A stretch of DNA of 64,000 nucleotides from Balanoglossus misakiensis. Its lineage: Eukaryota > Hemichordata. Where the stretch lies: contig CM082578.2 of NCBI GenBank assembly GCA_040954595.2, forward strand, positions 14,632,001 to 14,696,000, in the 5' to 3' direction. Both the position numbers and the translations under genes were made by a program. Under the pieces are notes generated by a model, which searched no databases, was not told where the DNA came from, and worked only from the letters and a program-made list of their open reading frames with translations. Of this stretch, positions 47,535-59,300 are shown in pieces. Position 1 is the stretch's first letter. Each line of letters starts with the position of its first letter.

Positions 47535-50016
47535 TCAATCGCTGTCTGTCATTTCTTCGCCAGGCTCACCCTCCACCCTAATCTTGCTTTCATTCCTGGA
47601 GTTGTCTGAGGCAGATTTGCCGTTGTTTTTGACAGGCAGACTTTCTGTCATGTCTGGTGTCATGGGTGGGGTTGCAGGGGTTGTTGGTCCTTGGTCTTCC
47701 ATACTTGGCCATGATGTCTGCTCTTCCACACGACTAAGACGCTCATTCAAAGCTCTGAGAGCAAGTTGCCTATAGGAGAATTGCAAGCAAATACACCTTA
47801 CTTTTTCTTGCGACAGCGTGATTCCTTACAACTTCCGAAAATATATCAAAGGTCCAAGATGTATCTGGTTTCTTTTACAGGATTAGATCACACTAAAATA
47901 CAGCAAGGGTTATCTACACTTATGTTTTTTTAACTAATGTTACAGCCAGACAATATAAAAACACCAACCTCCGTCTTTCTGCATCATTGGGATCACTTCC
48001 TGGCAAGCTGATTGTTATTGAGGATGGGGCACCCACATCATACTTTCTAACTTGCTTCTTACAGATCCTGGCTTTCACAAGACCACTATGAACTGAGAGA
48101 TGAGTAACAATAATTCAATAGAAGTCTTGACATTGAAACACTTGCAAAGCGTTGGTATGCACTAAACTAAACTACAAGAAATCCATATCTGAAAATTGCA
48201 GCAGTCAGTTTTTTTCTTATTGTCAATCAACTATGACAATGACTCTAACTTATTCCAACAAACTCACCAGTGTTAGCCAGGATAGCGATAGGTGGTTGTA
48301 TTTTTTCAGGAAAGAACATGGCAAATGTAAAGGTGTCAGACATATCTCCCCTGGAGTTGTCACTTTGTTTTTGATAAAATCGAAGATAAATCCAGCTAAC
48401 CACTGTACCTGGAAAGAAGATAAGCGACACAAATTCACTCTATTACATGTGTAATTCCATTTTCTACTTCACACAGTATGTTACCCGACGATGGAACGAT
48501 TACACACAAGCAGTGATACTACACCAGTTATGTTGTGACAATGCTAAGCCCCATGTTAAGCTCTGCCACAGCTTGCAATTCACGGCAAAATAACATTAAA
48601 CAGCTAGAGGATTACGGTGCTAAATTTGATAACATGAATTCTACAGGAGAAGATACTCACAACATTAACTGCTTTTTTTGCCCCAATTCATGTTACGATT
48701 TACTCCACAAAGCACATTTAGATAACTAGATGGACTGCTGCCTTTCGTTTCAAAATTAACCTTCATGAACATTCAAACACTGGTCATCAGTTTCTAACAG
48801 AGAACTGTCCATGATCCATGTTTTATTAAATATGATATCTATAAGACGCTTGCTATCTTTTAAGCCAAGATTTATTTCCGCTAAAATGTTATATTTCAGT
48901 CACTGAACATTTATTTCTTTTCAAACAGTTTTAACCTTTATATAAATTATTGGAGAGCCACAAGCCTGTCTTTTAATCGTCGTGTGGTCACTTTTGATTC
49001 TATTTCTAGCCTACAACCTATCCTGCCTTTTCTTAGCTCTGTCTTTTTGACAAAGGTCAAAAGGGCAGGATAGATGCTTTGCTATTTCATTTCATTGAGA
49101 AAAGCTAGTGCTAGAATATTTTCACTCTGTAGACGTAGAATGTTAGTTTGACGACTATAATGGCATAATTTCTTAACATAAACAATTATGTTATCATTCA
49201 TATAGAGTTAATCATACAGGAGAAGGCCCAGGGTTTTATGACATCATCTCTTAAAACAAGTCAAACGTTTCACCAACAAGCAGAGAAACAGACTCAAATG
49301 ATGGCTACTTTTCTACACTTTTGGCATGGCAATATTTATACCACTTTCACTGAGAAATAAAATTGACCTGAAATAGTGTACTGTTGTCAACCATGCACAT
49401 AATTTATACCTGCACACGTCATAATTGGGTAACAGGCACACGTTAAACCCACGAGGCTGGCCGCAATTGACCAGAGAACCAGTACCAACGGCAAGTGTTT
49501 CACGCGCATCCCAATAAAAGACACGTTGATTATATCGTAGTCTCCCATCGTCTGCTTCAACGCGACAGCAACACCGGCAATGTAGCCTGCAAGTCCATGG
49601 ATATGAACATCAAACAAGTAGTCAACGTTTGAAGTGGCCACGTATATCATCAGGTAGCACACAGCAGACACAAGGCCAACTCCGATATTCACGATGAAGA
49701 AGAACAACAGCATCTCCAGGGCACCCCATAACGGCTCAAGCAACTTGCCACAGACAGCAAGGACTAAAATATCGCACACAACGTTCCAAATATGATTCTC
49801 CAGAAAACCATGGGTTAGGTAGGTCCATATTCTGAAGTTGGGCGGAACAACATAGCCTGGAGTTATCGCCAGAGTGTTCAAAACTGGATCTCCTATGAAC
49901 GATAACAAATACATCAGACATACTGAAATCAAAACAGCTTTCACCACAACGCTTGAATTTTTTAAAACAACGGTGATCTGCTTCTGAAACTGTGCGATGT
50001 TGATGGTGTTCGCCAT
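47535..50016 (-). CDS. TMEM115: Transmembrane protein 115 (Golgi, rhomboid-like fold); 4 exons, 368 aa
   Basis: Exons: 50016-49410, 48408-48268, 48092-47969, 47769-47535. Human TMEM115 (PL6) has about 351 residues. Conserved runs: SSVVVKAV, AITPGYVVPPNFRIWTYLTH, EPLWGALEML, VHIHGLAGYIAG, ALKQTMGD, SWIYLRFYQ, GDMSDTFTFAMFFPE, KYDVGAPSSITISLPGSDP, ALRALNERLSRVEEQTSWPS. Several hydrophobic helices in the first half are followed by a hydrophilic cytosolic tail. The family protein is a Golgi membrane component linked to the COG complex and retrograde transport, and is not thought to be a protease; no serine-protease GxSG site is visible. Exon 3 uses a gttggt donor. In-frame ATGs at 50073 and 50052 are alternative starts. 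The start sits in an AAAATGGCG context. Confidence 0.96.
49018..49073. repeat. Inverted repeat in TMEM115 intron 1
   Basis: ctatcctgcctttt (49018-49031) pairs with aaaagggcaggatag (49059-49073), one bulged base, loop about 27 bases. A further short palindrome (tgacaaaggtca) lies in the loop. Function unknown. Confidence 0.7.
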
Positions 50017-50365
50017 TTTGATCGTCGTGGCTGCGGATGACGTCGACTGCATGACAGCGCCACCATTGTACAAACCCAGAAATGTGGAATTTTGGTGAAT
50101 TTTGGATATTTCTCAGAAAAGTGCCAAAAGTGGTATTCGTTAATTACTTTCACACTAATAATACTCAAATGATTTTTAATGGTCCCTTATTGATAAAATC
50201 AAACAAGAAATTAAACTTTGTTGCTGCCATTATTTTGATATTTGTATATCATGTTTCGTCTGGGGTCAGAAGGGAAAGGTCAGGTCAAATATAGCGGATC
50301 AGTGTTTTGAAAATTGATGAAGACAGCACGTCAGTATAACATGTTGAAATTGGAAAACTAAAGTA
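50017..50365. promoter_or_regulatory. Bidirectional promoter between TMEM115 and GTF3C1
   Basis: The divergent start codons are 349 bases apart. Near 50275-50285 there is AGGTCAGGTCA (overlapping nuclear-receptor half-sites). The TMEM115 start is inside a YY1-like motif. No TATA box was recognised. Shared control is inferred from geometry. Confidence 0.5.
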
Positions 50366-53300
50366 ATGAAAATGGAAGTAGGTGAAATTGTGGAATGTTC
50401 ATTGGATGAAATAGCACTTGAGGGACTCGAAGGTATGTTTGCTTTTTATGCACATGCATTTTACGTCAAGAGCATCTTTTAGATTGGAGGAGATGTACGG
50501 TGAAATAAATAGCCAATCACAGATTTTCAGTGACTGTCACGTGCGATAAAGAGTGCCACCACAGAGTTGGTCACGCCCCACGCCCCTTTGACCATATATA
50601 CATATATGTAAATTAGATGTTACCCATACAAACAATGTAAACAAAAGTTTGAGTTGATGATCAGAAAGCTTTTCACAAACTTTTTAAAATTATTAAAGCA
50701 ATCAATATAAGTTAGGAATGTACATTCTGGTCAGGTGATATTGGACATTTTTCATACTGGCTATTATTAAAAGTTGATATGTAGTCACCCCTTTATTTTT
50801 TCATCACAGAAATTAATTGCCTGCCATAAACTTACAGGTATCAACATACCAGGATTATGGATCCGATTGGAACAGAGGATTTTGCACACATCCACGAAAC
50901 TTGATGATTCTATTAAAGAGTTTTTATGGAAATGTATTGTAGCTGACAATCATGTGGAGTGCTTTGAAGTTCCCACATCACCAGATCCACTTGAAGTGCA
51001 ACAGTCCAAATACAGACTACGAGATCCGGAACTGGGTGTGGAGATAGGCCCACCTAAGGTACTAACAGGAATATTTGATTCATAGAGCACCATCACATGC
51101 ATAGAGATTTTTGTGCAGGTTTCAAACATGGCCAAACATTTACTAGTTTCCATCATTTAAAACTTGAAATTCCTCACAGGCTTTTTTGCCTTGGTTTGCA
51201 GGAAATACTTCAAAAAGAAGCAATGGTTACTGCATGTAACTTAATTGTGCCAACATTGGCATTTTTTTCTATTTTCCATCACAGAGAAGTGGAACAAATG
51301 AATTGGGTTCTGTTGTCAACGACAAAGAGCGAAATATTAGAGGTCTTTGTGCAGGTTACAACAGTAGAAATAATGTGACTCAGGAACTTAGAAGTGGAAA
51401 TATTACATTATCATCAGCCCTTGAAAAGTAAGTTACTGGTAAAGCTGTCCTACAGGATGTATCAAATTAATCATATTTGTAGAGTGTCTACCAGAGGTGT
51501 GAGACTGCAACTCCAACAAGCACTAGTCTATTTTATATTAGCATGCAAAGCATTACACACAGAAAAAACTATCCAAACAAGATATTGAAAGTAAAAAGAA
51601 AAGGTGACAGGGTTCACATGGATATGTGTTTACTTGTTGCTGTATTTCAGATGGGGAGATCGTCTTTTCCTGGTGGCATCACAAGACCTCCGTAACCGAG
51701 CCCTGTTTGGTGTTGAAGCAGATCCTGAGGTTGAACTGAGTGATTTACACTATGGTATCCTGGAAAAACTTGGCAAATCCCGGTATCTTGGGCAGTTGCA
51801 AACTGAGATATGCAGCTCATTTAATATTGATTCCAAAAATATGTTCTATCAGCGAAAGAGATTGTTTGCCAGAGGCTATGTTACAAGCCAGGTATGTTTT
51901 TACAAGTTTCATTTCAGTGGGTATCGCTTCTAAACACACATTGCTGAGTCTGTCTATTGCTACCGGTACTAACAGGCTTCAATATCAATCAAACAGTTTA
52001 TACACTCCTACATTGTAAGAATGAATCTATGCTTTCTTTTTTGGTAAAAATAGAATCGCGCTATCATCATGAACAGTAGGATTGCTTGAGAACCCAATTT
52101 TGGCAGCTTGGATGTGTCTTGCGAAACTTTCATGATGAATAATTGCCAGTGTCGTGTGTATCAACAATTATGCAGTCACCATTATAATTAAACAACAAGA
52201 TACATCAAAATCTGAATCAAGATGTTCCAAAGCCAAGTATGCAATCAGATTGGAACCAACCCTCCTCCAATTCAATATCATTTTCTAATGTCAAATTTGT
52301 TTCAGAATTATGCAATAAGGCTTTCAAGTGGTCGACTGCAAAACTCTGTATTACTTCTTCTGAAGAGATTCCACGTTGATTACCGCAGTAAATACGACAC
52401 CTTTGCAGAGAGGCTCTCCAATGTACTTAGTGCTCAACCGGACATGGCAGCAACATTTTTGACTGTCAAACAAGAATTGGTAAGTGGAAAAACAATAGAA
52501 CAAAGATTGTGGTACAGAGATAGTGAATCTCATTCAATGATGGCTACCCTAGCTGATAGTTAAAACTGACAATAATATGCATATTGAACTTTCGAACCAG
52601 TGATTATGTGAACAATTGTTTTCACTCAGGGTCTACTGGAGGACAGCCAAACATTCAAGAAAATGTTGAAACACGCCATTGGTTTGAATTTGGTGAAAAC
52701 TTTCTCCACAAGGAAAGAAGTGATGGCAGCAAAGCATGGGAAGAAGACAGTAGCTGTGTGGCATATGAAATTACAGAAGAGTTACAGCGCCATCAAAGAT
52801 GAGGCAGGTGATGAGGAGGATGACGAAGATGATGAAAATGACAGTAAGAGAAGACTTTTCAAACTCTGTAATTGTAGTTTACATAGCAAACTGTGCAAGG
52901 TCCAGAATGACAAGAAACCTACTGCATTGGTCTGATGTGATTTCTGATGTTCTGGTAGATTCTCTTTCAAAATTAGATGAAAGATTTTATATTTAACCAA
53001 TATTGCCGTATTTCCCTTTCAGGTATACTGCCATCTGTGCCCAGAGTACATGAATTACCTCTACTCAATCAAGTTTATAACCTCGTTGAACAACATGGTT
53101 CCAATGGCATTCCACTGACTGTAAGTCAACTCCCTGTATCTCTGAGTGACAACCCACCAACTGTAATATTACATAAGCAGTGTTTTCTGTGATTGACACA
53201 TGGCACATATATATATATATATATATATACTAACTCACAATAATGTATGTCAAACTTTTTCTCTTTCATTTTTGTGCTTCCTTAGAAAATACGTAAAATG

Positions 53301-56300
53301 ATGAATTTGGGCCGGCTGGAAATAAGACAGTTAGGTAAAAATTTACTGCGCACTGGAACTGTTCAGCAAATCCCACATGATGAAGGACGCCAAAGAACAT
53401 TTAGGTGAGATGTTTTGATCTGCTTTTATGTTCTTGATTTGTACTTGTCTGTAAGTGCATGTCTGCCCTTAAGCACGCTGTAAAAGTTGCTTGATATTTT
53501 CAATATTACATAGTTACAAGTTGTATTTCTCAGGTATGTGTCTGTGAAACACATTGAAAGCAGTCAACTGAAGAAAGATTTAGAAAAAGAACAAGAAAGA
53601 AGTAGAGAGCTACAGAAGATGACAGATAAAGTCAACACCAATGCTGAAGTCCCAGATGTTGCATCTCTTGAGTTTGAACCAGGTGAGGGCAGATGTTTGC
53701 TACTGTTCTGTCAGTAAGAGATCATCTCATTTTTAGTTTGTACCTCTTGTGTGATGTGGTTTTTGGATTAAAACACTGGAATTATAAAACATGGTGAACA
53801 GGACATGTCCATCAGTTAGTTATAAACTGAATAACTCTAATTACAGTATTTGTTTTCATTCTGGTCTGTTCTACATTAGGAGTCCGCAGTGTTGGCACAA
53901 CGCCATCAATGACCCCAGCTGGGTCGCCGCTTCAATCAGCTGAGCCATCAAGGGCTGATACACCTGAACCAATGGACACTGCAGAAGGTCAGTACTCAAA
54001 CTATGAATAACATTCAAAGCTTGTCTATCTCCCCTTACTGCACAGGAAAGATAATGATGTTTTACAGAAGGGGGCCAGTCTCAAGTCTGCAACATTTTTG
54101 ATGACGTTTTGTCGACATTTGTAGCAATTAACCAAATCTGACAAATAAGACAATTGTTAAGTTCAAACTTATGCAATATATTGATGAATACCCTCACCAA
54201 AAGGTATAACATGACACTTGTTTTTATCTGAATTTCAGGAAAAAGAGAACCAGCCTTTGAGGGTGACAGTAAAATGATTCTGGGAAGCAACAAGATGCTA
54301 ACTGCTAGGGTTCTTAGAAGACGCAACATCATCATTGAAACTGTCAGAAGTTGTAAAGTTGTACGGGGTTTATTCTCGCTTCTTAAGGTTTGTAAACTTT
54401 CTGTGTGCTTCATAAATCCTCTTTTCAATAACTTGCAGTCAAGTGAACAAAAATGATTCATGTCTGGGTTTGAAAACAAATGTTTTCATTGAATTTTCTG
54501 GCATTCTCATGGAATTGCTTGGGTCTTTTTTTTCAGGCTGTGTTGAATGCAGAAAGAGAGGAAGGTGTTAACTACAGATGTGATAAAAAATCCATCATCA
54601 GGTAAATCTTGAAATCAATTTTGTCTTCAGCAATATCTCTCCACTTTTCATGCTGTGCTTTAAATATAGATCCTAACAGCATATGATCTCTCAAAATTAT
54701 TTCCAGACTGGTGAAATCTCTAGTACAGGAAGGACTGATACGTCAGTTTACAACAATTGTAACTACAGATGATGGCTCGTCAAGGAACAAGGTATCAGAA
54801 ATCAAAACCAAATTGATCTTTTCCTAATTTTAACATAACATGTTGTACAAACCAATTGCTTTCTTATAATTGTATACATCACTGTTCTTACATTAGCATA
54901 AAGCATGGTAGATGGTTAACAGCAATGTAAATGCAGAGTTTTGCGATTGTTAGCAATCTCCTTTCATGTGATACAGGTTGAATTCATCACTGATGTCAAT
55001 ATCCAACCAAGTGATGAACTAGTGAAGAGTGCTATCTTACAAACCAAGTTCCGTATGGAGAATGTACTCAAACAGAAACAAGAGAAACAAGACAGGCTGG
55101 AAAAAACTCTAAAATTGAGACAAATGGTAAGAATCATTCCAATCAGTCTATACACATATGCATACAGTGTAGGCTATTGGGATCAAACTTACTTATATAA
55201 ATATTATAAAAAAACTAAGATGAATAAGAACTACAGTGAGTAAATATCCAATGGGGAGTTTTTATTTCATCTAATGTGCTTTTTTTTGGTTACTTTTGCC
55301 TAGACATGTGTGTCAAAATCAACCAAGACCTCACCAATCAGAGCGAAGAAACTGAAAGTGAAATTGAAAGGAGAAAAGAAGAGGACACCTGGCAAGGAGA
55401 AAACAAAACAGAAAGGGAATAAAAAGAAAAAGGGGAAAACATCCGGGGAAGAAATTGATGAAAGTGATGAAGGCAGCAGTAGCTGTGAAAATGACCAGCA
55501 TGTCAAGTTGGAAAGAATAAAAAATACATCGGTGAGTTGGTTTCTATGCTGCATCAGTGCTGTGATTTTTTACAAGAACTTTTATCAAAATTATTTTATA
55601 ACAACAGACTCAAGAAATTATTACATTGTTTTGAGAATGACTGCAAAATAATTTCTGTTTCCCTTTTTGTTCCTAAGGGAGCCATTGGAATCGAAGCAAG
55701 GAAGTATGGGTATCTTCCCAAGATGCCAAGGTTAAAGGTCATCCATCAATACATTTGGTATCTCGTGTATGGTTACAAAGGAAAAGCGATGGACAGTGAT
55801 GGGACCACAGAAACCAAAGATGTAAAACAGACTGATGATCATGTGACCAGGGAAGCTTCCAAAGATGTGAGTGGTGGAGGTGACGCTGCATCACAACCAG
55901 TGGAAGTGGAATCAGAAAAGGAAAGGGAAAAAGTACAGTCATCGGCAGAAACTCACGATATTAGTCAAGGTGCCAGCAAGGAGACAGGCAACAGAGATAG
56001 TGAACCAGCTGGATTGACACATCCCCAGGCAGATACTGCCACAGAGCAAGTTAGTCATGAAACCAGAAAAATGCAAGAACGGACTTATGTTGATGAGATG
56101 GACTGGCGGAGGTTTCTACCACCCTTACCTCAGTATAATGACTGTGGAAAAGGCTGGTGTCTTGTCAGTGATTTGTTGCTATGGATGCCACTCTCATTAT
56201 TCTGTAGCATTGTGCAGTTGTCATACAAAGTAAGTAGGAGTACATCAATGATCATTAAAGCAAAATGGCTCTATGATTTTGAGGTGTTCTTTTATGATGT

Positions 56301-59300
56301 ACAGAGTTTTAATACAACACAGAAATTAGAAGATTAAAGTAGAAGCACCAATGAGATGTTCCTGTGTTTGATTTTATATAGGTGGATAATCTGGAGGATT
56401 ATCTGAACCACCCAATCAAGAGGTACACTCTGCTAGGCCTTCTGCCAAGGAATATGAGAATTCAGCTATTACATCGTCGCAAGTATGTCTTCACCTTTGA
56501 TGAGAATCTGAGAAGGCTGTCGTCCATGGGTTTGATCGTCTATGGCCCACAGAAGAGTGAAACTAAAGACCAGGTAATTAACCACATTATGTTCTGATCC
56601 CAGAATTTAGATACCGGTATGTGTGTGCACCTACTTCTTTCGCCATTGCAGCTTGGCCAAAGCTATTGTTGGAATACTGTGTGGTTTATAAGTATTCATA
56701 CTACATGTATATAACTATTGCCATAGGTTGGTTAACTTATCAACTATACTAACTATTTATTATCCTCTGGTAGGTCTTCGTTTATGTATGCCAATATTCA
56801 GTTGTAGTGGATACAGCCCCCTGCCTGCCTCACTACAACAGAGCCCGAGGTGGTCCATTCAAGAAAAAACGCTATTATTTCCAGACAGCGGAACAGGTAG
56901 AGCAGTACTGGTTTGATTTGCAATGTATCTGCCTCAGTACACCTCTAGGTAAGTCTTGATATGTGACCCTGGGTGACCTTACAGTAATCCGTAAATCAGT
57001 TTCTTTGCAAGCTTGCCATAGTGATGCAGTGTTATCGTCAACTGAAAATCTGTGACCCGATTCTTAAATGGAACACATTCTCCCTTGCAGGTGTTGTTCG
57101 AAAGACAAGAAAGAAACATCCAGACAGTCCAACTGAGCTCACTGGTGCATTATCAAATACAATCAAAAACCTTGTGGTTGCTGTGGACGACATCAGTCAG
57201 CCACCCCCACAGGATAATGGTAGCATCCCAGGAGATGGACAGGGGGCAGGTGGCATGGACTCTAGCTTCTATACGTATGTCACTTTGTTTTCAAAATTTA
57301 GAGAATATTTTGTATAATCATTATGTATTGTTACACACTTTACTTGCACTATTCGGGAGAAGAGTGGTTATAATTACATTCTAAAATGTTTGGAAGAGTG
57401 AGTGACTGTAATTGGTGGAAATATGTGTATGGAGACAATATTAGAAGGATCTGCAAGTTGTATGTACATGACTGCTGTGATCAGAAGTGAATAATGGGAG
57501 TTTGTTTATAGCAGTGTCATCTTTATCTCTCTCCTTTAGACATCTGAAGAGAAACTGGCAATGGTTAGTGGCCAAGAATGACAGACTGAAACAATCCAGT
57601 ACAAAATTTGGGAGTAGTTTTCAGACTTTGTCATCACCAACGAAAGCAATGCGAGATGTCTTGGTGGAGGGTGTAGCCTCTACTTCCGGTAAGATACACT
57701 AACTTGGTAGTTTTCAGAAACACCACTGAAAGGTGCTAGAAATTAGGTTGCATCAAAATTACTGACACTAATCATGCAATTTTGAAATGAACTTGATTAT
57801 GGGTAATGGCATGTAGGCATTCAACATATTCCTTTGACTGAATTTCAGGTGAGTTGACCCCAGATGCCTTGATTCAACTGGTTTCTGAGCCGAGAAGATC
57901 AGCACTGAAGACGGTCAGTGAGATTGGGAAAAAGAGAAAGAAGGCACTAGCCACAAAGTCTGGATCCAAAAAGAAATTAAAACCAACGAAACTTGCCAAA
58001 AAAACAAGTGAGTATAGCATTTTCAGAAACAGTGTGAAGGTTGCTTTGCCACGGTTGGCTGGGAAGATTCAGACAGTAAACCATGATTATTAAATTTTGT
58101 GATGATTTGTTTTTGTTTCATGACAACTTTCTAAGGAGGACCAAAGGATGCTGTAGACGTGAAAGCACTTGAGAAAATGACTAAACAGAGAGTTGGATGG
58201 ACTGCACAGGAAGACAGTCTGGTAAGCTAACTTTTGAATACATAATCAAACTATACATCAGAGATCAGACACCAACCAGTTTGAGATAGGTTTAGAAAAT
58301 CTGTCACTTCTCTGACATTAATGTCTATTTTTATTTATCAGTTGTTACTCTGCAAAGTGGCATCAACTCTTCTGAACAAAAAGAAGCAAGACTTTATCCC
58401 ATGGAGTGTGGTGAGAGACATTCTTCACACGAGTTATCAGGTAAGATTTTTAGCTTCCTGACTTTCGACCTTTTATAGCATATACCGGTACATTTATCTA
58501 GCTATCCCTTTAAATTTTAATTTTGTCAAATATTTCTCCATCTCTGAATTTTCCCAGATTTCCAGAGACAAAACTTCTGCTGCTGTGAATAGGAGATCCA
58601 AGTACATCCTGAACAATCCACAGACAGCTCTCAATCTGAAGATTTGCCTTGCTGAGGTTTATCAAGATAAGGTAAGAAGTCATAGTGATTTAACCTGCTA
58701 AATGTACACTTAGAAAAACTGTTATTGCTGTCCTTATGAAGGGATATGCCAACTTCATACAGGTCAAGTATATTTAAGAATCTGATTATGCCATTCTGTT
58801 ATGGCTAACTGTCTTTTCTCGTGAACAAATTATGCAAAATCATAATTTTTTTATTATTTGCATCGACTTTGTAGGAATTACTACAGGACATCATGGCTGT
58901 CAAGGGTGATTATGAAAACGCTGAAGTGTGTGCCACAGAATACAGAGATCTTGTCAAAAAGATGAGGGAGAAATTCAGGTAAAATGTAGACACCTTCGTG
59001 CAGTGATGATGGGAGTGTGATTATTACATTTTCCCATTTGAGTTCTGTGAAGCCGGACATTGTGTGTGACTGCTCTATTCTGCAGTGGTTTAATCATTAT
59101 TGAATATTCATGAGTCACAGTGATGTCAGCAAACTGCAAATATTGATCCTTCCACAGTTCTTTGCCCGGAGAGTTGAGCTTTGACCTTCCAGACACTCTA
59201 GAGGATCTCCACAACAGCTACAAAGTTGTACCCATAGGTCCCAGGTCAACAGTAAATAATGCCTTGGTGTTGCACAGTAGGGATGACATCATCAAGGCTC

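Noticed and set aside
51097-51378. Open frame reading through the GTF3C1 exon near 51285
   Set aside because: It is in a different frame from the conserved TFIIIC220 sequence (DKERNIRG onward) and includes intron sequence.
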